From Comamonas sp. SCN 67-35 (GTDB lineage: Bacteria; Pseudomonadota; Gammaproteobacteria; Burkholderiales; Burkholderiaceae_C): a stretch of DNA of 64,000 bases. The notes below the pieces were generated by a model. The model saw nothing but the letters and a program-made list of their open reading frames with translations. It was not told where the DNA came from and made no database searches. Made by a program: the position numbers and the translations under genes. Positions 18,280 to 28,112 of this stretch are shown piece by piece; the first letter of the stretch is position 1; every line of letters begins with the position of its first letter. The DNA is taken from assembly GCA_001725255.1 (NCBI GenBank), contig MEFV01000012.1, positions 1-64,000 on the forward strand, given 5' to 3'.

Positions 18280-18944
18280 GCGAGACGGATACCGCAGCCC
18301 TGGATGCGCTCGCCGATCGCATCAATGCCGTGCTGCCGCAAACGCAGTGCACGCGCTGCGGCTATCCTGATTGCGCCTCCTACGCACGGGCCATCGCCCG
18401 CGGCGAGGCAGCCATCAACCAGTGCCCCCCCGGCGGGGCCGAGGGCATCGCGCGGATAGCGGCCATCACCGGCAAGCCGCTTCTGCCGCTCAACCCCGAC
18501 AATGGCCGCGAGGGGCCCCGCGCCATTGCCGTCATCGACGAGGACTGGTGCATAGGCTGCACCCTGTGCGTCAAGGCATGCCCCACGGATGCGATCGTGG
18601 GCATCCACAAGCACATGCACACCATCATCGACGAGCATTGCACGGGGTGTGAACTGTGCGTGCACGCTTGCCCGGTGGACTGCATCAGCATGGAAAACGT
18701 GACGGGCGAGCACACGGGCTGGCAGGCCTGGTCCTCAGCGCTGCAAGAGCACGCACGCACGCGCTACGAACAGCGGCAGGCGCGGGAAAACGCCAGTGAA
18801 AAAAGAGCTGCGCCACGCGTGCGACGTACCGTCACGCAACAGCCCGCCGCAGCGCCTGGGGCATCGGAACGCCCCTCGGCGCAGGCCAGGGATGCCACCA
18901 TTGCAGCCATCCTGGCACGCGCCCGCGGCGAGCAGAAGGCCTGA
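18276..18944 (+). CDS. RnfB/RsxB-like iron-sulfur protein
   Basis: A GTG at 18276 overlaps the phaZ stop and starts 222 residues. Residues 20-55 carry the Fe-S motif of RnfB ([15 protein letters not shown], then NQCPPGG). Two 4Fe-4S ferredoxin motifs follow: [12 protein letters not shown] and [12 protein letters not shown]. The N-terminal membrane anchor of true RnfB is absent, and no rnfA, C, D, G or E genes are adjacent. This is therefore an orphan soluble form, probably an electron carrier. The C-terminal 60 residues are low-complexity and basic. Its TGA lies inside a perfect palindrome shared with the convergent chemoreceptor gene. Confidence 0.88.
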   Translation: MSETDTAALDALADRINAVLPQTQCTRCGYPDCASYARAIARGEAAINQCPPGGAEGIARIAAITGKPLLPLNPDNGREGPRAIAVIDEDWCIGCTLCVKACPTDAIVGIHKHMHTIIDEHCTGCELCVHACPVDCISMENVTGEHTGWQAWSSALQEHARTRYEQRQARENASEKRAAPRVRRTVTQQPAAAPGASERPSAQARDATIAAILARARGEQKA

Positions 18945-18971
18945 GCGCTGCCCCGCGCGGGGCAGCGCTCA
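18942..18971. terminator. Perfect 30-bp palindrome spanning both convergent stop codons
   Basis: The left arm TGAGCGCTGCCCCGC (18942-18956) is exactly complementary to the right arm (18957-18971). The first three bases are the rnfB-like gene's TGA. The last three, read on the minus strand, are the chemoreceptor's TGA. It can fold into a very GC-rich hairpin from either strand and probably terminates both transcripts, although no U-tract follows on either side. Confidence 0.7.
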
Positions 18972-20477
18972 CGTCGCCGCCAGCGTCTTGTAAACCCCGC
19001 AGCCCAGGTGAAATTCCTCGCCGGCCAGGCGGACAAACGACATCTTGGTCTGCACCTGGCCATTGGCCGGGTTGACGTAGTCGTACTCGACCCAGCCGGG
19101 GCCACGCCGGGCCTGCTCCACGATGGACCGGGTCAGGCCGTCGCCATCCACACCCGGGACATCCTGAACCCGTGTGTTCACCCGGGCCGGATTGCCGCCA
19201 AACGCCAGGTAGGTGCCCGCCGCATCGATGACGAAAACGTACATGTCACGGTCGTGGTAGGGCTGGGTCCGGTCGGTGATGGTGCGCAGGAACGCATCCC
19301 TGGAAACCGTCCCGAACAACTGGTAGGCACGCTCGACCAGCGCGATTGCCTCCTCCGCCGTGCCCTGCTGCAACCGGAATTTGCTCACGGCGTCCGTGAG
19401 CGTTGACGCGCGCGCCTGCAGGGCCTGCGCCTGCTCAAGCGCGGCATCCACCATGCCGACATTGCTCTCGGTAATGGACTCGATCTGCCCCACCGCCTCG
19501 CCGATCTCGCTCAGGCCCAGGTGCTGCTCCTGCACGGAATGGGAAATACCGCCCAGCCGGTCGGCCACCGAGCGGATGCCACTGGCCATCGCCTCGATGC
19601 CTTCGCCCGCCGCGCGGATCTGCTCGGCGCTGGCCTGCACCTGCGTCACCGAGGCGCCGATGAGTCCGCGTATTTCGCGCGCCGCTTCCGCGGATCGCCC
19701 CGCGAGAGAGCGGACCTCTCCGGCCACCACCGCGAAGCCCCGGCCCTGTTCGCCCGCGCGCGCCGCTTCCACGGCGGCGTTGAGCGCAAGAATGTTCGTC
19801 TGGAACGCGATGCCGTCGATCACGCCGATGATCTCGTTCATGCGCCGTGCATCGTTCTGAATGGCCTGCACCGATTCCACCGCACGACCCATGGCCTGCA
19901 CGCCCGCGTCGGCGGCCTGGCGCACCTGGGCCGCCTGCCGGTCGGCCTCGCGCGCGGCCTCGGCATCGTTTTGCAGCGCCGCATCCAGTTCATGCACACT
20001 GGCGGTGGTGCGCTCCAGGTTTTCTCCCTGCAGCTCGGTGCGCTGCGCCAGTTGCTGGTTGTCCTGCAGCAACTGCTGCCCGGCGTGCGCGACCAGCGCC
20101 GCGTTGCTGCGGATATCGGCCACCATGGACGACAGCGTCAGCACCATCTGGTTGAGCCGGCTGCCCAGCTGCGCCACCTGTCCTCTTCCAGGCACGGCAG
20201 CGCGCACCGTCAGGTCGCCATGCGCCACGCTGTCCATCACCCTGTCGAGCTCGGCCACGCCGTGCGCCAGACTCCGCCAAAGACACAGCAGGAGATAAAG
20301 CACCGCCCCCCCGACGACCATGCAGGCCGCCCACATCGCCCCCGCGGGCCAGGCCTGTGCGGCGCCAGCCACCCACAGGGCCAGCGCCGTCGCCACGGCC
20401 ACCGCGGCAAACTTGCCTGCCAGCGCGAACCGATCCATGAGCCATATCCCCGGGCGCAACACCATCGTCCCCAGCAT
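18969..20477 (-). CDS. Methyl-accepting chemotaxis protein with C-terminal Cache-like sensor
   Basis: The ATG at 20477 has GAGGAG six bases upstream (502 residues). Two hydrophobic helices (about residues 15-65) enclose almost no periplasmic domain. A HAMP-like segment ([18 protein letters not shown]) follows, then the signalling domain with the conserved hairpin tip [35 protein letters not shown]. After residue 365 there is a single Cache-like domain ([19 protein letters not shown] through [20 protein letters not shown]). The sensor is therefore C-terminal and predicted cytoplasmic. It is divergent from pilU and convergent with the rnfB-like gene. Confidence 0.9.
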   Translation of the reverse strand: MLGTMVLRPGIWLMDRFALAGKFAAVAVATALALWVAGAAQAWPAGAMWAACMVVGGAVLYLLLCLWRSLAHGVAELDRVMDSVAHGDLTVRAAVPGRGQVAQLGSRLNQMVLTLSSMVADIRSNAALVAHAGQQLLQDNQQLAQRTELQGENLERTTASVHELDAALQNDAEAAREADRQAAQVRQAADAGVQAMGRAVESVQAIQNDARRMNEIIGVIDGIAFQTNILALNAAVEAARAGEQGRGFAVVAGEVRSLAGRSAEAAREIRGLIGASVTQVQASAEQIRAAGEGIEAMASGIRSVADRLGGISHSVQEQHLGLSEIGEAVGQIESITESNVGMVDAALEQAQALQARASTLTDAVSKFRLQQGTAEEAIALVERAYQLFGTVSRDAFLRTITDRTQPYHDRDMYVFVIDAAGTYLAFGGNPARVNTRVQDVPGVDGDGLTRSIVEQARRGPGWVEYDYVNPANGQVQTKMSFVRLAGEEFHLGCGVYKTLAAT

Positions 20478-20667
20478 GTCAGCTCCTCTTCGATGCAACG
20501 ATTGGTAAACAGTGTACAGATAATGTCCCCTCGCTCACAGCGAGTTCGTGCGCCACGCCCGCCCCGGCAACCGCACCTGGTGCGAGAAAGCTCGCTCTCA
20601 TTTCCGGCCGACATCCGGCACCATCGCCGATAATGGCCTTCGTGTTCGCAGCGAGGAGGAGCAACAA

Positions 20668-21831
20668 ATGGGTACGATGGAACGCATCTTGCGGCTCATG
20701 GGAGAAAAGCAGGCTTCCGACGTCTATCTCTCGGCCAGTGCGCCCGCACTCATACGCATCAACGGCGACTGCGTGCCGATCAACAGTCAGGTGCTCACGC
20801 CCGACGCGCCCAAGGCGCTGCTGGCCGAGATCGTCGCGCCCGAGCGCATCGAGGAGCTGGAAGAGACCGGCGAGCTGAACATGGGCGTGCCGCTCACCGG
20901 CGTCGGGCGTTTTCGTGTCAGCGCCATGCGCCAGCGCGGCAGCTACGCGGTCGTCATCCGCTTCATCACCTACCAGATTCCACAGCTGGCCGATCTGGGG
21001 CTGCCGCCGGTGCTCAGCGACCTCATCATGGAAAAACGCGGCCTCATCCTGGTGGTGGGGGCCACGGGCTCGGGCAAGAGCACGTCGCTGGCGGCCATGA
21101 TAGACAAACGCAATGCCGAAGTGACAGGCCACATCCTGACGGTGGAAGAGCCCATCGAATACCAGTTCAAGAACCGCAAGTCCATCGTCAACCAGCGCGA
21201 GGTGGGCAGCGACACGCGCAGCCTGCAGACGGCGCTCAAGAACGCCCTGCGCCAGGCCCCCGACGTGATCCTCATCGGCGAAATCCGCGACCGCGAGACC
21301 ATGTCGGCCGCCATCGCCTACGCGCAATCGGGTCACCTGTGCCTGGCCACACTGCACGGCAACAACAGTTACCACGCGCTCAACCGCATCCTGTCGTTCT
21401 ACCCGGTGGAAGTGCGCTCCACCATGCTGACGGATCTGGCCTCGGCGCTCAAGTCCATCATCTCCCAGCGCCTGGTGCGCACGACGACCGGCGGACGCGT
21501 GCCCGCCGTGGAAGTCATGCTCAACACCAAGCTCGTGAGCGACCTGATCGAGCAAGGCGATTTTTCGGGCATTCGCGAAGCCATGGAAAAATCCATGGCC
21601 GAGGGCTCGCAAACCTTCGAGGAGTCGCTCGCCAGGCTGATCATGGAAGAGAAGATCACGCGCAAGGAAGGCCTGGCGAACTCCGACTCTCCCACCAACC
21701 TGCTCTGGCGCCTGCAAAACGATTTCAGCATGGCCGCAAAGGCCTCCCAGTCGCAACAACAGGCCGAGGAATCCACCGAGAACACCGGACCGTCGTTCAC
21801 CGAGATCGTGCTCGACGTCAAACCCGGCTGA
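20668..21831 (+). CDS. pilU: PilU-like type IV pilus retraction ATPase
   Basis: 387 residues from ATG 20668, with GGAGGAG upstream. The N-terminal PAS-like PilT domain begins MERILRLMGEKQASDVYLSA. Walker A is GATGSGKSTSLAAMID, the Asp box LTVEEPIEYQ, Walker B ILIGEIRDRETM and the His box HLCLATLHGNNS. The long C-terminal tail with GSQTFEESLARLI fits PilU better than PilT. It assists PilT in pilus retraction for twitching. The usual pilT neighbour is not present. The next gene starts 62 bp downstream. Confidence 0.87.
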   Translation: MGTMERILRLMGEKQASDVYLSASAPALIRINGDCVPINSQVLTPDAPKALLAEIVAPERIEELEETGELNMGVPLTGVGRFRVSAMRQRGSYAVVIRFITYQIPQLADLGLPPVLSDLIMEKRGLILVVGATGSGKSTSLAAMIDKRNAEVTGHILTVEEPIEYQFKNRKSIVNQREVGSDTRSLQTALKNALRQAPDVILIGEIRDRETMSAAIAYAQSGHLCLATLHGNNSYHALNRILSFYPVEVRSTMLTDLASALKSIISQRLVRTTTGGRVPAVEVMLNTKLVSDLIEQGDFSGIREAMEKSMAEGSQTFEESLARLIMEEKITRKEGLANSDSPTNLLWRLQNDFSMAAKASQSQQQAEESTENTGPSFTEIVLDVKPG

Positions 21832-21893
21832 CACCGAACCGGCGGATATCACACGCCCCCTGATCGGCCCGCCTGCGTGCGGGCTGAGGTTTT

Positions 21894-23864
21894 ATGCTGA
21901 CCCTGAAAAACGTCACCCTGCGCCGAGGCACCAAAGTGCTGCTCGATGGCGCGAACTGCACCATCCAGCCGGGCGAGCGCGTCGGCCTCGTCGGGCGCAA
22001 TGGCGCCGGAAAATCCTCGCTGTTTGCGCTGCTTCGCGGCGAACTGCACGAGGACGGCGGCGATGTCCAATGGCCCGCGCAGTGGCGCCTGGCCAGCGTG
22101 GCGCAGGACATGCCCGAGACCACCGAACCGGCCACGGCCTTCGTTCTTGCCGGAGACACGCGGCTGACCGAGCTGCAGGCGCGCCTCGCCGCCGCGGAGC
22201 GCGACGCCGACGGCCTGGCCATCGCCCAGACGCACGCCGACCTGCAGGACGCGGGCGCCCACGACGCCACGGCACGCGCGCAGGCGCTGATTCTCGGCCT
22301 CGGTTTTCACACGGTGCAGCTGCAGCAGCCTGTCAACAGTTTCTCGGGCGGCTGGCGCATGCGGCTGCAGCTCGCGCGCGCGCTCATGTGCCCCAGCGAC
22401 CTGCTGCTGCTTGACGAGCCGACCAACCACCTGGATCTCGACGCCCTCGTGTGGCTCGAAGGCTGGCTCGCGCGCTACCCGGGCACGCTGCTGGTGATCA
22501 GCCATGACCGCGAATTCCTCGACGCCGTCACCACCGTGACGCTGCACATCGAACACGCGCGCCTCACACGCTACAGCGGCAACTACAGCGCCTTCGAAGA
22601 GCTGCGCGCCGAACAGCTCACGCTGCAGCAGGCGGCCTTCGAGCGCCAGCAGGAAAAAATCGCCCACCTGCAGCACTTCATCGACCGCTTCAAGGCCAAG
22701 GCCACCAAGGCCAGACAGGCGCAAAGCCGCGTCAAGCAGATCGAGCGCATGCAAAAGGTGGCGCCCGTGCTCGCCGAGGCCGATTTCTCCTTCACCTTCC
22801 GCGAACCGGCCAGCCTGCCCAACCCCATGCTGGCCATGAGAGACGCGAGCTTCGGCTACCACGCACCTGACGGGCAGCCGATTCCCATCGTGCGCGGCGT
22901 CACGCAGACGGTGCTCGCGGGGCAGCGCATCGGCATCCTGGGCGCCAACGGCCAGGGCAAATCCACGCTGGTCAAGACGATTGCCCACGCGCTCGCGCCC
23001 CTCGGTGGCACGGTGACCGAAGGCAAGGGCCTGGCCATCGGCTACTTTGCCCAGCAGGAGCTGGACGTGCTGCGCCCGCAGGACACGCCGCTGGAGCATC
23101 TGGTCCGCCTGGCCCGTGAAGCCGGCGCCACGGGCGAGCAGGCGCGCGAGCAGGAGCTGCGCAATTACCTGGGCAGCTTCAACTTCACGGGCGACATGGT
23201 GAGCCAGAGCGTGGGCAGCATGAGCGGCGGCGAGAAGGCGCGGCTCGTGCTCGCGCTCATCGTCTGGCAACGCCCCAACCTGCTGCTGCTCGATGAACCG
23301 ACCAACCACCTGGACCTGGCAACGCGCGAAGCCCTGGCCATGGCGCTCTCCGACTTTGACGGCACCGTGATGCTCGTGAGCCACGACCGGCACCTGCTGC
23401 GTGCCGTCTGCGACGACTTCTGGCTGGTGGCGCGGGGCGAATTGCACCCCTTCGATGGCGATCTCGATGCCTACCAGCGCTACCTGCTGGATGAATCGCG
23501 GCGCCTTCGCGAGCTGGCGCGCCAGGAAGGCAAAAACACCGGCAAGGAGGACGCCAGCCCCGCTGCGGATCCGCGCGAGGCACGGCGGCAGGCAGCGCAG
23601 GCGCGCCAGCAGCTCGCGGAAAAGACCCGGCCGATGAAGAAGGAGTTGGCGCAACTGGAACGCGACATGGCGGCGCTGGAGAGCGAAAAGACGGCGCTGG
23701 AGGCCGAATTGGCCGCACCGCTCGCGCCGCCGCGCATTGCCGAGGCCGGCAGGCGCCTGAAGGCTGCGGGTGATGCGCTCGCCCGGTTGGAAGAGCGCTG
23801 GCTGGAGCTTTCCGAGCTCATCGAACAGATGTCGGAAACCGCCCAAACCCAATGGGGTAAATGA
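21894..23864 (+). CDS. ABC-F family ATPase, YheS-like
   Basis: 656 residues with two ATP-binding cassettes. The first has GRNGAGKSS, FSGGWRMRL and LLLLDEPTNHLDLDALVWLE. The second has GANGQGKST, MSGGEKARLVLALIVWQRPN and LLLLDEPTNHLDL. The interdomain linker is charged (FIDRFKAKATKARQAQSRV), and a C-terminal coiled coil spans about residues 555-650. Sequence character is that of E. coli YheS. ABC-F proteins bind the ribosomal E site and relieve specific stalls. There are no membrane segments. Confidence 0.9.
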   Translation: MLTLKNVTLRRGTKVLLDGANCTIQPGERVGLVGRNGAGKSSLFALLRGELHEDGGDVQWPAQWRLASVAQDMPETTEPATAFVLAGDTRLTELQARLAAAERDADGLAIAQTHADLQDAGAHDATARAQALILGLGFHTVQLQQPVNSFSGGWRMRLQLARALMCPSDLLLLDEPTNHLDLDALVWLEGWLARYPGTLLVISHDREFLDAVTTVTLHIEHARLTRYSGNYSAFEELRAEQLTLQQAAFERQQEKIAHLQHFIDRFKAKATKARQAQSRVKQIERMQKVAPVLAEADFSFTFREPASLPNPMLAMRDASFGYHAPDGQPIPIVRGVTQTVLAGQRIGILGANGQGKSTLVKTIAHALAPLGGTVTEGKGLAIGYFAQQELDVLRPQDTPLEHLVRLAREAGATGEQAREQELRNYLGSFNFTGDMVSQSVGSMSGGEKARLVLALIVWQRPNLLLLDEPTNHLDLATREALAMALSDFDGTVMLVSHDRHLLRAVCDDFWLVARGELHPFDGDLDAYQRYLLDESRRLRELARQEGKNTGKEDASPAADPREARRQAAQARQQLAEKTRPMKKELAQLERDMAALESEKTALEAELAAPLAPPRIAEAGRRLKAAGDALARLEERWLELSELIEQMSETAQTQWGK

Positions 23865-24003
23865 AAACCTTTCAATATCAACCATTTGGAATGTCTATTT
23901 CAGGAAATTTTTCACATAGGTAGAAACCCGGATTTTTTGTCATGGCCCTGTCAACGTGTTCCGTGGGCCCGGCGTTGTGGTGTATGTCTAAGGAGTTACG
24001 CTG

Positions 24004-24099
24004 ATGTTCACTGCAAGCACACCTTTCGCCCTGTCCGCCCTCTGGCCCGACGACGAACGCGACCGCAAGCGCGCGCCTGCCCGCTGCCAACGTCTGTAA
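24004..24099 (+). CDS. Possible 31-residue small protein
   Basis: ATG 24004 is preceded by AAGGAG nine bases upstream, a strong ribosome-binding site. It opens 31 codons: MFTASTPFALSALWPDDERD, then KRAPARCQRL and TAA. A strong bidirectional hairpin terminator follows at 24149. No domain is recognised. Good signals at both ends make this more likely real than most short ORFs. It converges with phaB. Confidence 0.5.
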   Translation: MFTASTPFALSALWPDDERDRKRAPARCQRL

Positions 24100-24148
24100 T
24101 TTCACGCGCCGCAAGGCGCCACCCATCACAGCACGTGGCGGCGCACGA

Positions 24149-24173
24149 AAAAGCCCCGCAGCGCGGGGCTTTT
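24149..24173. terminator. Bidirectional intrinsic terminator between the small ORF and phaB
   Basis: AAAAGCCCCGC, loop AGC, GCGGGGCTTTT. The stem is flanked by A and T runs, so it works as a rho-independent terminator in both directions: for the plus-strand small ORF/ABC-F transcript and for the minus-strand phaCAB transcript ending at 24193. Confidence 0.9.
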
Positions 24174-24192
24174 CATTGGCGCATCAAGGCCG

Positions 24193-24930
24193 TCAAGCCA
24201 TGTGCAGACCACCGTTGACCGAGAATTCGGCGCCGGTGGCGTATCCCCCTTCTTCCGACGCAAGCCACGAAATGATCGAGGCAATCTCGCTCGGCTCGCC
24301 CAGGCGCTTGACAGGCACCGTCGTGACGATCTTTTCCAGCACATCGGGGCGGATCGCCTTGACCATGTCGGTGCCGATGTAACCCGGCGCCACGGTGTTG
24401 ACGGTCACACCCTTGGTGGCCATCTCCTGCGCCAGCGCCATCGTGAAGCCGTGCATCCCTGCCTTGGCGGCGGAATAGTTGGTCTGCCCCGCCTGGCCCT
24501 TTTCACCATTGACGCTGCTGATGTTGACGATGCGTCCCCAGCCTCGCTCCACCATGTCGGCCACCACCTGCTTGGTGACGTTGAACATGCTGTTGAGGTT
24601 GGTGTCGATCACCTGCCGCCAGTCGTCGGGGCTCATCTTGAGGAACATCCGGTCGCGCGTGATGCCGGCGTTGTTCACAAGGATGTCGATGGGACCATGC
24701 TCGGCCTTGGTTTTTGCGAAGGCCTGCACCGTCGAATCCCAATCGCTCACGTTGCCCACCGATGCGTGGAAGGTGTAGCCCAGGGCCCTCTGTTCATCGA
24801 GCCATTTCTGATAGTCGCGCGTAGGACCACAACCGGCGATGACCTTGTAGCCATCCTTGTGAAAACGCTGGCAGATGGCGGTGCCTATGCCGCCCATGCC
24901 GCCGGTGACATACGCCGTTCTCTGACCCAT
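24193..24930 (-). CDS. phaB: Acetoacetyl-CoA reductase
   Basis: A 245-residue short-chain dehydrogenase. It has the NADP loop TGGMGGIGTAIC, the NNAGITRD motif, the catalytic Ser (NISSVNGEKGQAGQTNY) and the YSAAKAG dyad. The EKGQ and GQTNYSAAKAGMHGF pattern is characteristic of PhaB. It reduces acetoacetyl-CoA to (R)-3-hydroxybutyryl-CoA with NADPH. It is the last gene of phaC-phaA-phaB and is followed by an intrinsic terminator. Confidence 0.95.
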   Translation of the reverse strand: MGQRTAYVTGGMGGIGTAICQRFHKDGYKVIAGCGPTRDYQKWLDEQRALGYTFHASVGNVSDWDSTVQAFAKTKAEHGPIDILVNNAGITRDRMFLKMSPDDWRQVIDTNLNSMFNVTKQVVADMVERGWGRIVNISSVNGEKGQAGQTNYSAAKAGMHGFTMALAQEMATKGVTVNTVAPGYIGTDMVKAIRPDVLEKIVTTVPVKRLGEPSEIASIISWLASEEGGYATGAEFSVNGGLHMA

Positions 24931-25030
24931 GGTTCTGCTCCTTGTGTAGTGCTGCGTTCCACTCTAACGCAGTTTGGCGGGTCGCCATGCCATGGAAAAC
25001 ACCAAGCACGGCGCCCGCCAGTACCAGCAA

Positions 25031-26212
25031 TCAGAGCCGCTCGACCGCCATGGCCGCACCCATGCCGCCGCCGATGCACAGGCTGGCCAGACCCTTCTTT
25101 GCACCCGCGTGCTGCATGGCATACAACAGGGTGACCAGGATGCGGCAGCCGCTGGCGCCGATCGGGTGGCCGAGCGCGATGGCGCCGCCGTTGACATTGA
25201 CCTTCGCCGGATCGACGCCGAGCAGCTTGTTGACCGCGCAGGCCTGCGCCGCGAAGGCCTCGTTGAGTTCGAACAGATCGACGTCGCCCACGCTCCAGCC
25301 CGCACGTGAAAGCGCCTTTTTCGTCGCGGGCACCGGCCCCAAGCCCATGGTGGCCGGATCGAGCCCGCTCATGCCGTAGCTGGCGATGCGCGCCAGCGGC
25401 TTGAGACCCAGCGCCGCGGCCTTCTTCGCCGTCATCACCACCACGGCGGCGGCGCCATCGTTGATGCCGCTGGCATTGCCCGCCGTGACGCTGCCTGCCT
25501 TGTCGAAAGCAGGTTTGAGCTTGATCAGCACCTCGGCGGTGGATTTGCGGTTCAGATGCTCATCGGCGTCGAAGATGACCGGGTCGCCCTTGCGCTGCGG
25601 GATCTGGACCGGAACGATCTCGTCCTTGAATTTGCCTGCATCCTGCGCGGCGGCGGCCTTCTGCTGGCTGGCCAGTGCCAGCGCGTCCTGCATCTCGCGC
25701 GTGATGCCCTCCTGTTTGGCGACGTTCTCGGCCGTGATGCCCATGTGGTACTGGTTGTAGACGTCCCACAGGCCATCGACGATCATGGTGTCGGTCATCT
25801 TCCAGTCGCCCATGCGCTGGCCGGTGCGCGAGCCGTTGAGCACGTGCGGCGCCAGGCTCATGTTTTCCTGGCCGCCGGCGACGACGATCTCGTTGTCGCC
25901 CGCCGCGATCGACTGCGCGGCCAGCATCACCGCCTTCAGGCCCGAGCCGCAGACCGCGTTGATGGTGAGCGCGGGCGTTTCCTTCGCGACACCGGCCTTC
26001 ATCATCGCCTGGCGCGCGGGGTTCTGCCCGCAACCGGCCGCGAGCACCTGGCCCATGATGACTTCACTCACCTGGTCGAGCCCCACCTTGGCGCGCGCGA
26101 GCGCCTCCTTGATGGCGATGGCGCCCAGATCGGTGGCCGGGACGTGCGCGAGCGAGCCGCCGAATTTGCCCACGGGCGTGCGAACGGCCGAAACAATGAC
26201 GATGTCTTCCAT
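25031..26212 (-). CDS. phaA: Acetyl-CoA acetyltransferase (beta-ketothiolase)
   Basis: 393 residues from ATG 26212, with AAAGGA upstream. Thiolase signatures are complete: nucleophile C88 in [19 protein letters not shown] with its histidine, and the C-terminal cysteine in [10 protein letters not shown]. It condenses two acetyl-CoA to acetoacetyl-CoA, the first step of PHB synthesis. It lies between phaC and phaB on the same strand with gaps of 89 and 100 bp. Confidence 0.95.
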   Translation of the reverse strand: MEDIVIVSAVRTPVGKFGGSLAHVPATDLGAIAIKEALARAKVGLDQVSEVIMGQVLAAGCGQNPARQAMMKAGVAKETPALTINAVCGSGLKAVMLAAQSIAAGDNEIVVAGGQENMSLAPHVLNGSRTGQRMGDWKMTDTMIVDGLWDVYNQYHMGITAENVAKQEGITREMQDALALASQQKAAAAQDAGKFKDEIVPVQIPQRKGDPVIFDADEHLNRKSTAEVLIKLKPAFDKAGSVTAGNASGINDGAAAVVVMTAKKAAALGLKPLARIASYGMSGLDPATMGLGPVPATKKALSRAGWSVGDVDLFELNEAFAAQACAVNKLLGVDPAKVNVNGGAIALGHPIGASGCRILVTLLYAMQHAGAKKGLASLCIGGGMGAAMAVERL

Positions 26213-26301
26213 GATGGTCCTTTCCAAAAATTCGCTGAAGCGGCGACGCATTGCCGCCCTTTCAAAACTATTGTGTCAGAGTGGCCCTGCGTATACAGGT
26301 T

Positions 26302-28026
26302 TCATGCTCTCTGGCGAACGTAGCGGCCCGGCGCGGGCTCGATCGCCTTGAAACGCGCCCCCTTGCCATAGGCCTTGGGCGCGGCGACCTGCCTGCCCGC
26401 GTGGCCCTTGAGCCACGCGGCCCAGTCTTCCCACCAACTGCCGGGGTGCTCGGCGGCGCCCGCGATCCAGTCGTCCACCTTCGCGGGAAACTGGCCGTCC
26501 TCGCGCAGCCAGTGGCTGCGCTTTTTCTTCGCGGGCGGGTTGATCACCCCGGCGATGTGGCCCGAAGCGCCCATGACGAAGCGCTTCTTGCCCGGCAGCA
26601 ACTGGGTGGACGCGTAGGCGCCGCCGATCGGCACGATATGGTCCTCACGCGAGCCGTAGACATAGACCGGGAGCTTGACCTGGCGCAGGTCGAGCTTTTC
26701 GCCGCAGACCGTGAGCGCGCCGGGCTGCACGAGCTTGTTTTCCAGGTAGAAATGGCGCAGATACCACGCGTAGTAGGGGCCGGGCAGGTTGGTGCTGTCG
26801 CAGTTCCAGTACAGCAGGTCGAACGCGGGCGGCGTCTCGCCCTTGAGGTAGTTGCCGACGACGTAGTTCCACACCAGGTCGTTGGGCCGCAGGAAGCTGA
26901 AGGTGGAGGCCAGGTCCTGCCCCTTCATGAGTCCGCCCTGCCCCATCTGCAGCTCGCGCAGGCGCACGAAGTTCTCGTCGATGAAGACGTCGAGCACCCC
27001 GGTTTCGGTGAAGTCGATCAGCGTGGTGAGAAAGGTGGCGCTGGCGACCGAATCATCGCCGCGCGCCGCGAGCACCGCTAGCGCGTTGGAGAGCATGGTG
27101 CCGCCGACGCAAAAACCCAGCGCGTTGATTTTTTCGGCGCCGCTGATCTCCTTGACCGCCTGGATGGCCTTGATCACGGCACCCTCGATGTAGTCGTCCC
27201 AGGTCTTGTCGGCCAGCGTCATGTCGGGGTTGCGCCAGCTCACGACGAAGGTGCGGTGCCCCTGCGACACGGCGTAACGGATGAAGGAGTTGTCCGGCTG
27301 CAGGTCGAGGATGTAGTACTTGTTGATGCACGGCGGCACCATGAGGAAGGGGCGCTCGTGCACTTTGGCGGTGAGCGGCTTGTATTCGATGAGCTGCAGC
27401 AGTTCGTTCTCGAACACCACCGCGCCTTCCGTAGTGGCGACGTTCCTGCCGACCTCGAAGCGGCTCTCGTCGGTCATCGAAATGTGACCCTGCTGGATGT
27501 CCTTGAGCAGGTTGGCCAGGCCCTGCGCCAGGCTCTCGCCCTGGGTCTGCAGTGCTTTTTTCTGTGCCTCGACGTTGAACGCGAGGAAGTTGCTCGGGGC
27601 GCTGGCGGCGAGAAACTGCTCGACGCTGAAGCGGATGCGCGCGCGGGTTTTTTCGTCAGCCTGCACCGCGTCCACCATGGCCATGAGCGTGCGCGCCTGC
27701 AGTTCGTAGGCGGCCACGGCGAAGGCCGAAAGCGGATTCCTGCCCCATTCGTCCGAGGCGAAGCGCCGGTCGCCGCGGGCATCGCCGCCCGTCGAGCCGC
27801 CCACGCCCCAGCTCTGGTTCCACAGAGCATGCACGTCATCCAGGTACTGCTGCTGCAGCCGCGCCAGCTTCTCCGGCGAGAGGGCCACGGTCTGCAGGGG
27901 CCGCATGCTCGTGGCCAGCGCGCTCACATCCACCGGCTCGAAGGACTGCAGCACCTGGCCCCAGGCCTGGCTCCACAGTTGCTGCATCTTCTGCGGGTCT
28001 TGCGCCCAGTTCGGGTCGAACGTCAT
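26302..28026 (-). CDS. phaC: Class I poly(3-hydroxyalkanoate) synthase
   Basis: A 574-residue class I synthase. The lipase-like box is GFCVGGTM with C306 as nucleophile. The aspartate is in VYVYGSREDHIVP and the histidine in GASGHIAGVINPPAKKKRSHW. Class I enzymes act alone and polymerise (R)-3-hydroxybutyryl-CoA on the granule surface. The ATG at 28026 has GAAGGAGG upstream. A possible -10 TATAGT lies at 28067-28062. It is the first gene of phaCAB and diverges from a small membrane-protein gene. Confidence 0.95.
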   Translation of the reverse strand: MTFDPNWAQDPQKMQQLWSQAWGQVLQSFEPVDVSALATSMRPLQTVALSPEKLARLQQQYLDDVHALWNQSWGVGGSTGGDARGDRRFASDEWGRNPLSAFAVAAYELQARTLMAMVDAVQADEKTRARIRFSVEQFLAASAPSNFLAFNVEAQKKALQTQGESLAQGLANLLKDIQQGHISMTDESRFEVGRNVATTEGAVVFENELLQLIEYKPLTAKVHERPFLMVPPCINKYYILDLQPDNSFIRYAVSQGHRTFVVSWRNPDMTLADKTWDDYIEGAVIKAIQAVKEISGAEKINALGFCVGGTMLSNALAVLAARGDDSVASATFLTTLIDFTETGVLDVFIDENFVRLRELQMGQGGLMKGQDLASTFSFLRPNDLVWNYVVGNYLKGETPPAFDLLYWNCDSTNLPGPYYAWYLRHFYLENKLVQPGALTVCGEKLDLRQVKLPVYVYGSREDHIVPIGGAYASTQLLPGKKRFVMGASGHIAGVINPPAKKKRSHWLREDGQFPAKVDDWIAGAAEHPGSWWEDWAAWLKGHAGRQVAAPKAYGKGARFKAIEPAPGRYVRQRA

Positions 28027-28112
28027 GCGGCCTCCTTCGTCCAGGGTTGCATCGATGGAGCACTATATGCTGACAATCACCCGACAACACTCACGCTCAC
28101 CGCCATTTTCGT

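Noticed and set aside
20626..20633. GCCGATAA, matching the sigma-28 -10 box, upstream of pilU
   Set aside because: No TAAA-like -35 at the required 15-bp spacing, and it faces pilU rather than the chemoreceptor.
23861..23923. 20-codon ORF overlapping the ABC-F stop (ATGA)
   Set aside because: No independent ribosome-binding site, no recognisable feature, and it ends far from the next element; likely chance.
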